Under the pieces are notes generated by a model. That model was not told the DNA's origin. It did no database searches and saw nothing but the letters and a program-made list of their open reading frames with translations. A DNA stretch of 64,000 nt from Cyanobacteria bacterium REEB67. GTDB taxonomy: Bacteria > Cyanobacteriota > Vampirovibrionia > Obscuribacterales > Obscuribacteraceae. Within the stretch, counting starts at the first letter, position 1, and the number at the start of each line of letters is the position of its first letter. This document shows positions 8,438-17,116 of the stretch, piece after piece. The translations under genes and the position numbers were made by a program. The DNA is taken from positions 93,919-157,918 of the forward strand of contig JAGXAB010000003.1 in NCBI GenBank assembly GCA_018971775.1. The letters are read 5' to 3'.

Positions 8438-8821
8438 ATGCTAAGTCATCCCGACGATCTGAAATATGTAAAGAGTCACGAGTTCATCCGCAAAGAGGGT
8501 GATACGGCTGTGATCGGTATTACCGCTTTTGCGGCCGATCAGCTTGGCGACGTCACTTTTGTCGAATTGCCCAAAGTCGGCGCGAAATACAAGGCCGAGC
8601 AAAAATTTGGCGTTATCGAGTCGGTCAAATCAGTATCTGACCTTTTCATGCCGGTATCCGGCGAGATTCTCGAAGTCAACGATAAGCTCAACTCCGAGCC
8701 GGAGCTCGTCAACCTCGACTGTTACAACGCCGGTTGGATGTGCAAAATCAAGCTTGACAATCCGGGCGAGCTGGACGCCGCGATGAGTGCCGAAGACTAT
8801 AAGAAGTTCATCGTCGACTAG
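8438..8821 (+). CDS. gcvH: Glycine cleavage system H protein
   Basis: 127-residue lipoyl carrier that shuttles the aminomethyl group between GcvP, GcvT and GcvL. The lipoylated Lys is K64 in ESVKSVSDLF, the expected position. The rest matches too: VKSHEFIRKEG, GITAFAADQLGDVTFVELP, and NAGWMCKIKL near the end. AGGAGA (8421-8426) lies 11 bases before the ATG. It is separated from gcvT by the zinc-ribbon pair and higBA, so it is probably transcribed from its own promoter in 8207-8437. No riboswitch was recognised there. Confidence 0.97.
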   Translation: MLSHPDDLKYVKSHEFIRKEGDTAVIGITAFAADQLGDVTFVELPKVGAKYKAEQKFGVIESVKSVSDLFMPVSGEILEVNDKLNSEPELVNLDCYNAGWMCKIKLDNPGELDAAMSAEDYKKFIVD

Positions 8822-8826
8822 TCGAT

Positions 8827-9516
8827 TTATTTAGCTGAAGGCTCCGCTAGCGGAGCTTGAATGGGGCTGCTTTGCTGTTGCGAGGCGGCCCCTTGCGATG
8901 TCGGGGGTTCTTGAGAGGGTGCAGGCGGTTGTCTCTCGCTGTTCGCGCTTTCTATTTTGGGGGTGGCGGCCGGGGGCGCTTGCGGATCGGCCTGCATTTT
9001 CAATTTGCGGAATTGATCCTGCGCCAGGTCATAAAAGTAAGAGCCCTGCGTTGCTTTGACTTTAGCCAGCTCTTGCAGGGCCGTCTGGTCATCGCGGTTG
9101 GCGTCGAGTTTTTCCATAGCATCAAGATAAAGGGCCTGATTGAGCAGGTCTTCGCTGCTGTCTGTACCGGCGCCGCCAAAAAATTCTGGAATCGGCGATC
9201 CATGCAAAATGCCAATCGCCGCCTTGTAATTGCCTTGCAAGATGCTGGTCTTGGCCGAATGGGTGATGTAGGTCTTAACGAAACTGACAGTCAAACCGGC
9301 CATGGCAAAAAGCAAACCGACTGCCAGAAGCAAATCGATTGCCATGGGATGCTTGTACGATTTAGACGGTACCTTCGGTGCTTTTTCCAGCTCTACGCCG
9401 GGCACCTGCTGAGCGAGCAATTTGTCAGCGAGCAAGTCCATGTCGATCTGGGCCTGACTTGGCTCAACACTCGAGTTTTGGCTGGCGTTCGACACCAGTT
9501 CTTGCTCTGAATCCAC
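8827..9516 (-). CDS. Single-pass membrane protein with TPR-like helical region
   Basis: 229 residues, function unknown. The first ~58 residues are polar and cytoplasmic, followed by a membrane segment (IDLLLAVGLLFAMAGLTVSFV). The outer part has helical, TPR-like character (YKAAIGILHG, DLLNQALYLDAMEKL, ALQELAKVKATQGSYFYDLAQDQF). The last ~60 residues are a Pro/Gln/Ser-rich disordered tail. It is convergent with gcvH, the stops being 5 bases apart. It lies 62 bases downstream of the HEAT-repeat gene on the same strand and may share its transcript. Confidence 0.75.
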   Translation of the reverse strand: MDSEQELVSNASQNSSVEPSQAQIDMDLLADKLLAQQVPGVELEKAPKVPSKSYKHPMAIDLLLAVGLLFAMAGLTVSFVKTYITHSAKTSILQGNYKAAIGILHGSPIPEFFGGAGTDSSEDLLNQALYLDAMEKLDANRDDQTALQELAKVKATQGSYFYDLAQDQFRKLKMQADPQAPPAATPKIESANSERQPPAPSQEPPTSQGAASQQQSSPIQAPLAEPSAK

Positions 9517-9578
9517 TGACTGCTCCTGTACATCTGAATCGCGGCACTACTTTACCTTATCACGGGGCCTCCCCGGCC

Positions 9579-11402
9579 TTACAGGTGGTGCTTGATGAAT
9601 TCGTCAATTCGCTTAATTTTTATGGTGTTGCTCAGGCCGCCTTTTATTTCGGCAAGAGCTGTGCCGATGGCCGTTTTATGGCCGCCTGCCGCGAGCTGTT
9701 CGAGGGCGGCAAAGGCTGCCCGCACGACAGACATTTCCTGGGCGTTGATGAGCTTCGCCGTTGGAACGACAAAACTTGCATCATTGATCAGGCCCGCACC
9801 TTGAAGGGCTTTGGTGCGCACCTGGGCAGAGGGATCGCCGATGGCTCTCTGGACCGCTAGTTTGATATCGGCGGCGCGACTCAGTTTGCCTTTGCTGCCG
9901 CTCCACAGTTTGATCAGCGAGGAGAGCGCTTCTTCGCGCTTGTCTGAAGCCTCGTCCTGGATCGCCAGGAGCAAAAATGCGATCGAATCGTCGCCGGGCA
10001 GATGTCCAAGGGCGCGGAGAATATACCAGTAGGTCTTTGCTTTTTCCGGGCTGGCTTCAGCGATGGGATTGGCACTGAGAGTCAATCCTGTGCGGTCATC
10101 GATGTTGACCATCGCTCGGGCCAACTTGATCAAAACAGCTGCACTGCCGGCGTCTTCGATCAATCCGAGCGCTTCGACGATGTCGTCGCGGTAGGGGGGA
10201 GCGTCATCGAGAGCTTTTGTCAGAGCCGGCACTACCGCCTTTAATTTATGTTCGCCGGCCAGCTTGATGGCATGCCTTAGCGCGCTTCGTTCAATTTTCT
10301 GGCCGTTCTTATCGGCTTTGCTTTCGGTCAGGCCATCGCTCACAAACTTTTCGATGTCCAGATCCGAGATCAGGCGAGCGGCATGCTGAGCCGTCTCGGC
10401 GATCGCTTCGGGCTCGGGATAACCCTCTGCTTCCAGTCTGTATTCGTGGTAGTTTTTTTGCAGCCAATCGGCAAGCTGGCTTAAAGCTCGTAGCTTTACC
10501 GGATTTGCCTGTTTCGTTGCCGCTGCTTGCAGTGGCTCCATACATCTGTGCACCAACAATTCTGGCATCAGATCGGGATTACTTGAGAATGGTCCACGCA
10601 TGGCCTCGAATAAGCCAACCAGTACGTTGGCGCCCAAATCAGCGAGGCGATCGTCGTTGGCGGTTAGCATGACATAGGGCGAATGCGAGCGGGCCAGGGC
10701 AACCGAGGCGTAATCGACAAAGGCATGATGTTCGGCAAAAGCGCTGGATAGATGGCCGGAGATTTCATCCAGTGGCCACTTGGCGATGGCATTGACGGCA
10801 TCGACGCGAATCCAGGGCTCGCCATTGAGAAGATGTTTGGAGATGGCATCACGTGCGACCGCGGTGCGAAATCCAGCCAGAGAGCGAGAGATATGGCAAA
10901 AAGCAGGGCTCGGTTCGCTGCCGGTAGTGTTTGATTTGGTACCGCCGGCGGTATTATCCAGGGCGGCGATCATGCGCTCTTGCGCCTGGTGCGCGCCGAG
11001 GAAAGCTATCACTGCGGCGGCATTGGCTCTCACTCGCCAATCTTCGTGCGATAGCGGATCAAGTTCGCGGCCGTCCTGACCGCTGCTGACCTCGGGCAAA
11101 AGAGTTTTGATTGTGGCGTCGAGCGAGTCGCTTTGCGCTTCATCGAAAATACGGCGCAGCTTGTCTTCCCACCAGAGCGGGGCAAGCTTCATATTGATGC
11201 AAAGATTTTGTGAATTTGTGCGACTGATGGCCGAGAGAATGTCGGCGCGCACGTCCTTGAACTCACGCTGATTTTCCGGGCTGGATCCGGCCAGACCGTG
11301 ATAGAGCAAAAAATGCTCCATGCCGAAATCATCGACTTTTACCTTGGGTTTTTCGGAAAAAAGGCTGGACGCTTTACGGATCCACTTTGCAAGCATGGTC
11401 AT
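9579..11402 (-). CDS. HEAT-repeat protein
   Basis: About 607 residues without signal peptide or membrane segment. Repeated helix pairs of the HEAT/PBS-lyase type occur throughout, for example DWRVRANAAAVIAFLGAH, PWIRVDAVNAIAKW, KREEALSSLIKLW and SAQVRTKALQGAGLINDAS. Such alpha-solenoids are protein-binding scaffolds; no catalytic motif is visible. An AGGA lies 12 bases from ATG 11402 and 18 from ATG 11396, so 11402 is preferred. It is divergent from the acyl-CoA dehydrogenase gene across 101 bases and probably leads a two-gene transcript with the gene at 8827-9516. Confidence 0.82.
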   Translation of the reverse strand: MTMLAKWIRKASSLFSEKPKVKVDDFGMEHFLLYHGLAGSSPENQREFKDVRADILSAISRTNSQNLCINMKLAPLWWEDKLRRIFDEAQSDSLDATIKTLLPEVSSGQDGRELDPLSHEDWRVRANAAAVIAFLGAHQAQERMIAALDNTAGGTKSNTTGSEPSPAFCHISRSLAGFRTAVARDAISKHLLNGEPWIRVDAVNAIAKWPLDEISGHLSSAFAEHHAFVDYASVALARSHSPYVMLTANDDRLADLGANVLVGLFEAMRGPFSSNPDLMPELLVHRCMEPLQAAATKQANPVKLRALSQLADWLQKNYHEYRLEAEGYPEPEAIAETAQHAARLISDLDIEKFVSDGLTESKADKNGQKIERSALRHAIKLAGEHKLKAVVPALTKALDDAPPYRDDIVEALGLIEDAGSAAVLIKLARAMVNIDDRTGLTLSANPIAEASPEKAKTYWYILRALGHLPGDDSIAFLLLAIQDEASDKREEALSSLIKLWSGSKGKLSRAADIKLAVQRAIGDPSAQVRTKALQGAGLINDASFVVPTAKLINAQEMSVVRAAFAALEQLAAGGHKTAIGTALAEIKGGLSNTIKIKRIDEFIKHHL

Positions 11403-11503
11403 ACAATTAAACTTAGTCCTAAATGCTATGATCTGGAGTTTATCAAGGTTTAGACACCATTTGATAGTTAGTTTTTATAGTAATCGCAGGAGAGGTCGTC
11501 CCC

Positions 11504-12652
11504 GTGAACACCTTCTTAAGCCTGGCCCATAAAGCGGCGCAAGATGAGTATTTAAAATTTGTTGCGGATAACCTGGCCGCTATGGCTCAGGATCTCGATC
11601 AGGGTCGCACCAGCTGCAAAGATGCGCTGGCATTGCTGGCTCGGGCCGGTTATCTCGGCATCAACGTCCCCACATCTTATGGCGGACGCGGCGGCACCCT
11701 CTTGGATTTGACCCTCTTTGCCGAAATCATCTCCGGTTATGCGGCCGGTCTCGGTCTCGCTCTGGCCAGCCATTACACCGTGGTCGAGCTTTTGCTCCAG
11801 TCTGGTACGGAACAGCAGAAATCGCGTTACCTGCCCCTGCTGGCCAAGGGTGAACTACTCGGCGCCCAGGCCTTTAGCGAAGTCAACGCCGGCTCCGATT
11901 ACAAAGCCATCACGACCGAAGTGAAAGTTTCGGGCAGCAACGCTTCTATAAATGGAGCGAAAGCCTGGGTGGTCAATGGTGAAATCGCTCAGTTGCTGGC
12001 CGTGCTGGCCAAAGACGGCACCAACCTCAGTCTCTGGCTAGTCGATATCGAGCCGGGCGCTGCACCGGCCGGTATAAAAGTCGGTCCGGCCCGCTCTAAG
12101 CTAGGTATGCGTGCCTCGGTCGTGAACGATCTTACCTTTGTCGACCACGCTGTCGCCCTCGACAATCGTGTCGGCGGAGCCGATGTCAAAGCTGACCAGG
12201 TCGAAAAAGCCCTGCTCAACGCCCTCGACGTCAGCAAGACCGTAATGGCCGGCGCTGCTCTCGGCCTCGCCGATCGCGCCCTCGAGCTCAGCGCCGAGCG
12301 CGCTCGCACCCATGAACAATTTGGCCAGTCGATCAGTAAATTTCAAGGCATCCAGTGGAAGCTGGCCGATCTTTCCATGGACCGGCATGCCGCCCAAATG
12401 CTCACCTATCGCGCCGCCTGGTCGCAAGCGGACGAGCCTGAAAAATTTCACCAGTATGCCGCTATGGCCAAGATGTTTGCCGCAAAAGTTGCCAGAGTGC
12501 ATTCGAGCGAAGCCGTGCAGGTCTTTGGTGTAATGGGCGCCAGCCTGGAAGAAGATGTCGAAAGACTCTACCGGGATGCCAAACTTACCGAGCTTTTTGA
12601 AGGCACTTCCGAGTATCAAAAAGTGATTATCAAAGAAGAACTCGGTGTATAA
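11504..12652 (+). CDS. Acyl-CoA dehydrogenase family protein
   Basis: 382-residue FAD-dependent flavoenzyme that oxidises acyl-CoA to the enoyl-CoA. The family pattern is complete: N-terminal helical domain, middle beta domain with AFSEVNAGSDYKAITT, and C-terminal helical domain with RARTHEQFGQSISKFQGIQWKLADL and YRDAKLTELFEGTSEYQ. The Glu of FEGTSE (about residue 366) is at the catalytic-base position of short/medium-chain enzymes. GTG 11504 is preceded by a strong GCAGGAGAGG. No electron-transfer flavoprotein or other beta-oxidation gene is adjacent, so substrate cannot be read from context. Confidence 0.93.
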   Translation: MNTFLSLAHKAAQDEYLKFVADNLAAMAQDLDQGRTSCKDALALLARAGYLGINVPTSYGGRGGTLLDLTLFAEIISGYAAGLGLALASHYTVVELLLQSGTEQQKSRYLPLLAKGELLGAQAFSEVNAGSDYKAITTEVKVSGSNASINGAKAWVVNGEIAQLLAVLAKDGTNLSLWLVDIEPGAAPAGIKVGPARSKLGMRASVVNDLTFVDHAVALDNRVGGADVKADQVEKALLNALDVSKTVMAGAALGLADRALELSAERARTHEQFGQSISKFQGIQWKLADLSMDRHAAQMLTYRAAWSQADEPEKFHQYAAMAKMFAAKVARVHSSEAVQVFGVMGASLEEDVERLYRDAKLTELFEGTSEYQKVIIKEELGV

Positions 12653-12706
12653 AACTAGTCGACCGTGGTGTCTGAATAATTCCCGTCATCGCTGAGAGGA
12701 GTGGTT

Positions 12707-13951
12707 ATGGTGCCTTATCGGACTCGCCTGCAGGCTATGGCCACAAAACTGGCACTGACGGCAATGGCCTCGAGCCTCTTGCTGGCGCTGGGATTTGGGC
12801 TTCTCTCCGTAAGTGATCAAGCTAGCGCCGCTGATGCCATGCACCAGGGCACGGTTTTTTTCAAGGCTAAAGATTACGGCCATGCCGCAGCTGCATACAA
12901 AGTGGCCATGGGTCAGCATCCCAATGATGCCACCATCGCTTATTACTATGCCGTTTCGCTACAGTACTCCAAGCAGATACAGGCAGCCAAGCTCGCCTAC
13001 CTCGATGTTTTGACGAAATTCCCCACATCGCCCTCGGCGAGCTATGCCCAGGCGGCACTTGCCGGTCTCGATCCGAGCATTCTCGGCGGTGCCGCTCCGA
13101 CCAGGCTTCAGACTTTTAGGGGTAGCAGTGTCGGCGGCGGCAGTGGTAACGGTGACATCATCCCGTCATCGAGTCTGGTCAACTTCGAGCGAGAAAACGA
13201 TCACATGATGGTTGACGTCGCCTTCAATGGCAGGCGCACGAAGGCAATCTTCGATACAGGCGCTGAAACCATTCTGATCGGCAAAAATACGCTTGCTCAG
13301 CTCGGCTTGCCTATGCCCGGACCTGAAATTGTCGGTCGCAGTCGTGGAGTGGGTGGCAAGATTGAAAATCTTCAGGGTGAGTATATGGATGTCACTGTTG
13401 GCGGTGTGACTCGCAAGCACATTTTGGTTTGTGTGCAGGAAAACTTAGAGCATGCCCCTCTTCTTGGCCTTCCTTTCGTTCAGGGCATGAACTATGCAGT
13501 CGAAAGCAACTGCATTCGCTTTACTCCGAAAAATACCGCAGTTGCGAGCTCCCGTAGTTCGAGCCGGTCTATTAGTTTGGACTCTCGCACCGTACCGTTT
13601 ACGATTCAGGGACGTAGCATCATTGTTAATGCTCAGGTAAACGGACGCAACATTCCGATGTGTTTTGATACTGGTGCTGGTGGCACTCTTTTTTCAAAAG
13701 CTCAAGCCGATGCTGCCGGTATTCGTGTCCCGGAAAATGCTGAAATTATGGTAGGCAGCGGTGTAGGCGGCACTTCCATTGGCTCATATGTGCCTGGCGT
13801 TTCTATCCGTTTAGGCTCTGTTGATAAGCGTGATATGAAAGTTGGTGTGGATTCAACCGCAACAATCCCTTACCCGCTCTTAGGCAGAGATTTCTGGGGC
13901 GATCTGAACTACAGTTTCGACAACGACAATCATACGATTAGGTTTAACTAG
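12707..13951 (+). CDS. Secreted TPR protein with two retropepsin-like aspartic protease domains
   Basis: About 414 residues. A signal peptide (hydrophobic ALTAMASSLLLALGFGLLSV, likely cut after ASA) is followed by a short TPR-like region (about 45-110). Two retropepsin-like domains follow, each with a D-T-G motif: IFDTGAETILIG (Asp about 183) and CFDTGAGGTLFS (Asp about 321). Two half-domains in one chain could form an intramolecular dimer like pepsin, or two separate single-Asp units. GAGAGGAG (12693-12700) favours ATG 12707 over GTG 12701. A paralogue with the same layout follows 25 bases downstream. Protease activity is inferred from the motifs. Confidence 0.85.
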   Translation: MVPYRTRLQAMATKLALTAMASSLLLALGFGLLSVSDQASAADAMHQGTVFFKAKDYGHAAAAYKVAMGQHPNDATIAYYYAVSLQYSKQIQAAKLAYLDVLTKFPTSPSASYAQAALAGLDPSILGGAAPTRLQTFRGSSVGGGSGNGDIIPSSSLVNFERENDHMMVDVAFNGRRTKAIFDTGAETILIGKNTLAQLGLPMPGPEIVGRSRGVGGKIENLQGEYMDVTVGGVTRKHILVCVQENLEHAPLLGLPFVQGMNYAVESNCIRFTPKNTAVASSRSSSRSISLDSRTVPFTIQGRSIIVNAQVNGRNIPMCFDTGAGGTLFSKAQADAAGIRVPENAEIMVGSGVGGTSIGSYVPGVSIRLGSVDKRDMKVGVDSTATIPYPLLGRDFWGDLNYSFDNDNHTIRFN

Positions 13952-13976
13952 CCGGGCAAGGCTGAAGGCGGCATAG

Positions 13977-15242
13977 ATGCAAGAGCACATTTCGACGAAA
14001 TCGCGGGCGCGTCTCATGCAAATAGGCCTGATTGTAGTTGGTTTGGCTTGCAGCCTGGCCGGCAGCGTCAGCATCGGCGCCCAGGCCAAGTCGGCGGCTC
14101 CGAGCATGGCCATGACTGCCATGACCCAATTTAAGGCGAAGCAATATCCCCAGGCCGCTGAATCGTTCCGCAAGGCGATTGCCGCCAATCGCAGCGATTC
14201 CAATCTCTACTATTACTATGCGCTCTGTCTTCATTACAGCGGCGATGTCAGCGGTGCAAAGGCGATTTACAATCAGATCATGCAGTATTTCCCCAACAGC
14301 GAAGCAGCCGCTCACGCTCGCACCGCCATTGGTGCTATGGCTCCGGCCTGTGCAGCCCCTGGGACTTCGGAAACTCCGTCAGCACCTGCTCCCATCAGCA
14401 GCAGGCCTGCTTCGGTTAATACGGAGAATAAAGCGGGCTTATCCCTTGCCGATATGCCCGATGAGGCCCGGATCTATTTCCGCAATGAAGGCGGTGGCAT
14501 GGTCATCGGCGCAAAATTCAATAATCGACCTTTGGATTCTATCTTCGATACTGGTGCGGAAGGCATTGTTGTCGGTAAAAATCATTTGCGGGCCCTGGGC
14601 ATCCCACTTCCGGCCGGTGCTCCCACTGGTATGGTCCAGGGCGTGGGCGGTGTACCGCAGCACTCATGGAGAATGCCCTGTACCGTTACCGTCGGTCAGA
14701 TGGAGCGTCGCAATGTCGAAGTCACGGTCCAGGAAGAACTGGACACACCTCTAATCGGGCAGACGTTTTTTCAGGGCATGACTTACACGATTGATAACAA
14801 TGCCAAATCGATTAATTTTGTCAAAAAGACCTCGCGTAGCGGCTCCATCTACAATGATCCTTCGAAGTCTACCGACTCTGTGCCGTTTGTGCGCGAGGGC
14901 AAAGAAATAATCGTCCAGGTGCGGGTCAACGGCAAGACAATTCCGATGTATTTTGATACCGGTGCTAGTGGCATACACCTGACTACGGCCCACGCTAAGT
15001 CGATTGGTCTTGTCGTGCCTGATGATGCGCCCCTGCAAAAGAGTGTCGGAATCGCTGGAACATCGATGTGCAGCCTTGTCACTGTCAAGTCTATTGCGCT
15101 CGGTCCGATCGAAAAACAAAATATCGAAGTCGCTGTGGACATGGAATCAGAAATGCCGCATCCCTTACTCGGGCAGTCATTCTTTGGAGATTGTCACTAT
15201 TCGGTAGACGAGGCGCACCATGTTATCCATTTGCGGCGCTGA
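13977..15242 (+). CDS. Secreted TPR protein with two retropepsin-like aspartic protease domains (paralogue)
   Basis: 421 residues, same architecture as its upstream neighbour. The N-terminal signal segment (LMQIGLIVVGLACSLAGSVSIGAQA) precedes a TPR-like region (AVSLQY-type repeat, here YYYYALCLHYSGDVSGAKAI), and then two D-T-G motifs: IFDTGAEGIVVG (Asp about 191) and YFDTGASGIHLT (Asp about 327). Each half ends with a conserved PLxGxxF element (PLIGQTFF, PLLGQSFF). A tandem duplication followed by divergence explains the pair. Likely periplasmic or surface located. It is probably co-transcribed with the preceding gene and the glycosyltransferase 15 bases downstream. Confidence 0.85.
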   Translation: MQEHISTKSRARLMQIGLIVVGLACSLAGSVSIGAQAKSAAPSMAMTAMTQFKAKQYPQAAESFRKAIAANRSDSNLYYYYALCLHYSGDVSGAKAIYNQIMQYFPNSEAAAHARTAIGAMAPACAAPGTSETPSAPAPISSRPASVNTENKAGLSLADMPDEARIYFRNEGGGMVIGAKFNNRPLDSIFDTGAEGIVVGKNHLRALGIPLPAGAPTGMVQGVGGVPQHSWRMPCTVTVGQMERRNVEVTVQEELDTPLIGQTFFQGMTYTIDNNAKSINFVKKTSRSGSIYNDPSKSTDSVPFVREGKEIIVQVRVNGKTIPMYFDTGASGIHLTTAHAKSIGLVVPDDAPLQKSVGIAGTSMCSLVTVKSIALGPIEKQNIEVAVDMESEMPHPLLGQSFFGDCHYSVDEAHHVIHLRR

Positions 15243-15257
15243 GACTGAGTTGGTCTG

Positions 15258-16034
15258 ATGCAACCTGTCTCTCTGGTAATAGTGGCTCAAGATGAAGAAC
15301 GCACGATTGGCCGTGTAATCGAAGCGGCTAAGCCGCTCGTCTGCGAAATCATTGTCGTTGATTCCGGCTCTTCGGATCGCACTATCGAGATAGCCGAGGC
15401 CGCCGGCGCGCGCTGTATGCATCAGGATTGGCTTGGTTTCGCCAGGCAAAAGAACTTCGCCATCGAACAAGCATCATGCGACTGGGTCCTTTCGCTCGAC
15501 GCCGATGAGATATTGACGCCGGCTCTGGTAGAGGAAATCAAAACTCTCCTGGAGAGCCCCGAGTTGCCAGCTTACGATGGCTACAAATTGCCGCGAGTTT
15601 TGTATATCGGTGACCGTGCCATTGCCCATGGTGGCTTTTATCCGGACGCCCAGTTGCGTCTTTTTAAGAAAGCAAAGGGGCGTTTCGGGCTGCGCTTAGT
15701 ACATGAAGCGATCAAGATGGATGGGCCGGTAAAACAGCTGAAGCATTCGATGGACCATTATGCCTACAGAGACATCGCCGCTTTCGAACAGGCTATGGAC
15801 AAGTATGCGAGGCTTTCGGCGCAAGAATATTTTGGCCGGGGACCAGCTTATTACCAAAAAAAATTGAATCCGCTTAGCGCTTCTCTTCATCCATCCTGGA
15901 CTTTTTTCAACCGCTATGTCTTACGCGGCGGCTTCCTCGATGGTGAAGACGGGCTCAAGCTCGCAGAAATTTATAGTGGCTATGTCGGCAAGAAAATTAG
16001 CTATTTAAAAGAGCTGACGGAACAGCAACCGTAA
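15258..16034 (+). CDS. Glycosyltransferase family 2 (WaaE/KdtX-like)
   Basis: 258-residue GT-A fold enzyme of the type that adds a sugar to lipopolysaccharide inner core. Motifs: VSLVIVAQDEERTIGRVI at the N-terminus, the nucleotide-binding EIIVVDSGSSDRT, FARQKNFAI, and the metal-binding LSLDADEIL. The C-terminal part (RLFKKAKGRFGLRLVHEAI, MDHYAYRDIAAFEQAMDKY) is typical of the WaaE-like subgroup. No membrane segment; it would act on the inner face of the membrane. Acceptor and donor cannot be deduced. It closely follows the two retropepsin-like genes and precedes the MOSC gene by 20 bases. Confidence 0.9.
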   Translation: MQPVSLVIVAQDEERTIGRVIEAAKPLVCEIIVVDSGSSDRTIEIAEAAGARCMHQDWLGFARQKNFAIEQASCDWVLSLDADEILTPALVEEIKTLLESPELPAYDGYKLPRVLYIGDRAIAHGGFYPDAQLRLFKKAKGRFGLRLVHEAIKMDGPVKQLKHSMDHYAYRDIAAFEQAMDKYARLSAQEYFGRGPAYYQKKLNPLSASLHPSWTFFNRYVLRGGFLDGEDGLKLAEIYSGYVGKKISYLKELTEQQP

Positions 16035-16054
16035 ATATTAGAGGATTGAAGACA

Positions 16055-16711
16055 ATGACCCAAGCTCCAGCCGTTTTGCGCATTTGCGTTAGCAAAGCAA
16101 AAAATGTTGAATGGAACGGCGGCCTGGTGGCTACTGGTATTTTTAAATTGCCTGTGGAAGGCAAAGTCAAAGTGCGCCGGTTAAATCTGGATGGCGATGA
16201 GCAGGCTGATTTGACTGTGCACGGAGGGCGAGACAAGGCGGTCTACGCTTATCCCTCCGAGCATTATGGCTACTGGAAGCAAGAATTGCCCGAGCGTGAC
16301 CTTGAGTGGGGCAGCTTCGGTGAAAATTTAACGACCTCCGGATTCGACCAGACTTCGTTATGTATTGGTGACAAATTGCAGATCGGCACGGCGCAATTTG
16401 TGGTGACGCAGCCGCGCATGCCCTGCTTCAAGCTGGGCATCAGGCTGGCCGACCCCGGCATGGTCAGACGCTTTTTCAGAAGCGGTAAGTGGGGATATTA
16501 TCTGGCGGTGCTTGAAGAAGGCGAGATTGGAGCTGGCGATCAGATCACGCACCTGGGTGGAGACGGCAATGGCGTCACTCTAGCAGACGTCTCTCAGTGT
16601 TTTACCGATCCTAGCGTAGATGCCGCTTTGCTTGCGAAAGTCTTCGATTCCAATCTGGCAATGCAGATGAAAGAGCATCTGGAATATCAGATTGCCAGAA
16701 AAAAGCAGTGA
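16055..16711 (+). CDS. MOSC domain protein (YiiM-like)
   Basis: About 218 residues. MOSC proteins are related to the C-terminal domain of molybdenum cofactor sulfurase. YiiM-type members act in molybdoenzyme reduction of N-hydroxylated compounds. Visible: GIFKLPVEGKVKVRRLNLDGD, the HGG-D-KAVYAYP segment, WGSFGENLTT, and the conserved Cys in QPRMPCFKLG that would bind the cofactor. The frame opens at TTG 16046, but GAGGA (16041-16045) is spaced 9 bases from ATG 16055. It is convergent with the minus-strand gene at 16756; no strong terminator lies between them. Confidence 0.92.
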   Translation: MTQAPAVLRICVSKAKNVEWNGGLVATGIFKLPVEGKVKVRRLNLDGDEQADLTVHGGRDKAVYAYPSEHYGYWKQELPERDLEWGSFGENLTTSGFDQTSLCIGDKLQIGTAQFVVTQPRMPCFKLGIRLADPGMVRRFFRSGKWGYYLAVLEEGEIGAGDQITHLGGDGNGVTLADVSQCFTDPSVDAALLAKVFDSNLAMQMKEHLEYQIARKKQ

Positions 16712-16755
16712 GAGCGGCGGCACCACAGGCGGTGTTGCAGTCGCTGCGTTAATCT

Positions 16756-17103
16756 CTAACTTTCCGGGCCCAAAATATCTTTCAGGATCGCTCTGTAGCG
16801 CGCCAGATTTACGTCGTAGTCGTCGCAGGAACCGCTCGTATTGGCCATGAGCGATTCATTTGTTTCGACAGTGTTGCGTCTTTGTGTTTCGGCGCTGGTT
16901 TGATTGAAAAACCACGGAGCCAATTCTTTTAGCTGGCGTTCCGTAACCAGGCCGTTTTTGACTAAAAATTCGCTGGTTGAGACGCCCAGCGTGGCGCTTT
17001 GAATTCTTGCCGACTCCGCCTGAGCAGGCGTAATCACTCGTTTGTCGACGAGCAAATTAAGAAGGTCCTGTCCGCCCCCAAAGCTATGAGATGAGCTGGT
17101 CAA
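16756..17103 (-). CDS. Small protein resembling the GspE N-terminal domain
   Basis: 115 residues. Residues 8-55 (QDLLNLLVDKRVITPAQAES... to FLVKNGLVTERQLKELAPW) follow the pattern of the helical N-terminal domain of type II secretion/type IV pilus ATPases: two repeats of leu-val-x-gly-x-ile-thr-x-x-gln. There is no ATPase domain. The second half is polar and probably disordered except for a final helix. It starts at TTG 17103, 13 bases after the khpA stop, so it is the last visible gene of the ffh-rpsP-khpA run, where rimM is often found. Function unknown. Confidence 0.7.
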   Translation of the reverse strand: MTSSSHSFGGGQDLLNLLVDKRVITPAQAESARIQSATLGVSTSEFLVKNGLVTERQLKELAPWFFNQTSAETQRRNTVETNESLMANTSGSCDDYDVNLARYRAILKDILGPES

Positions 17104-17116
17104 TGGCCTCTAATTT

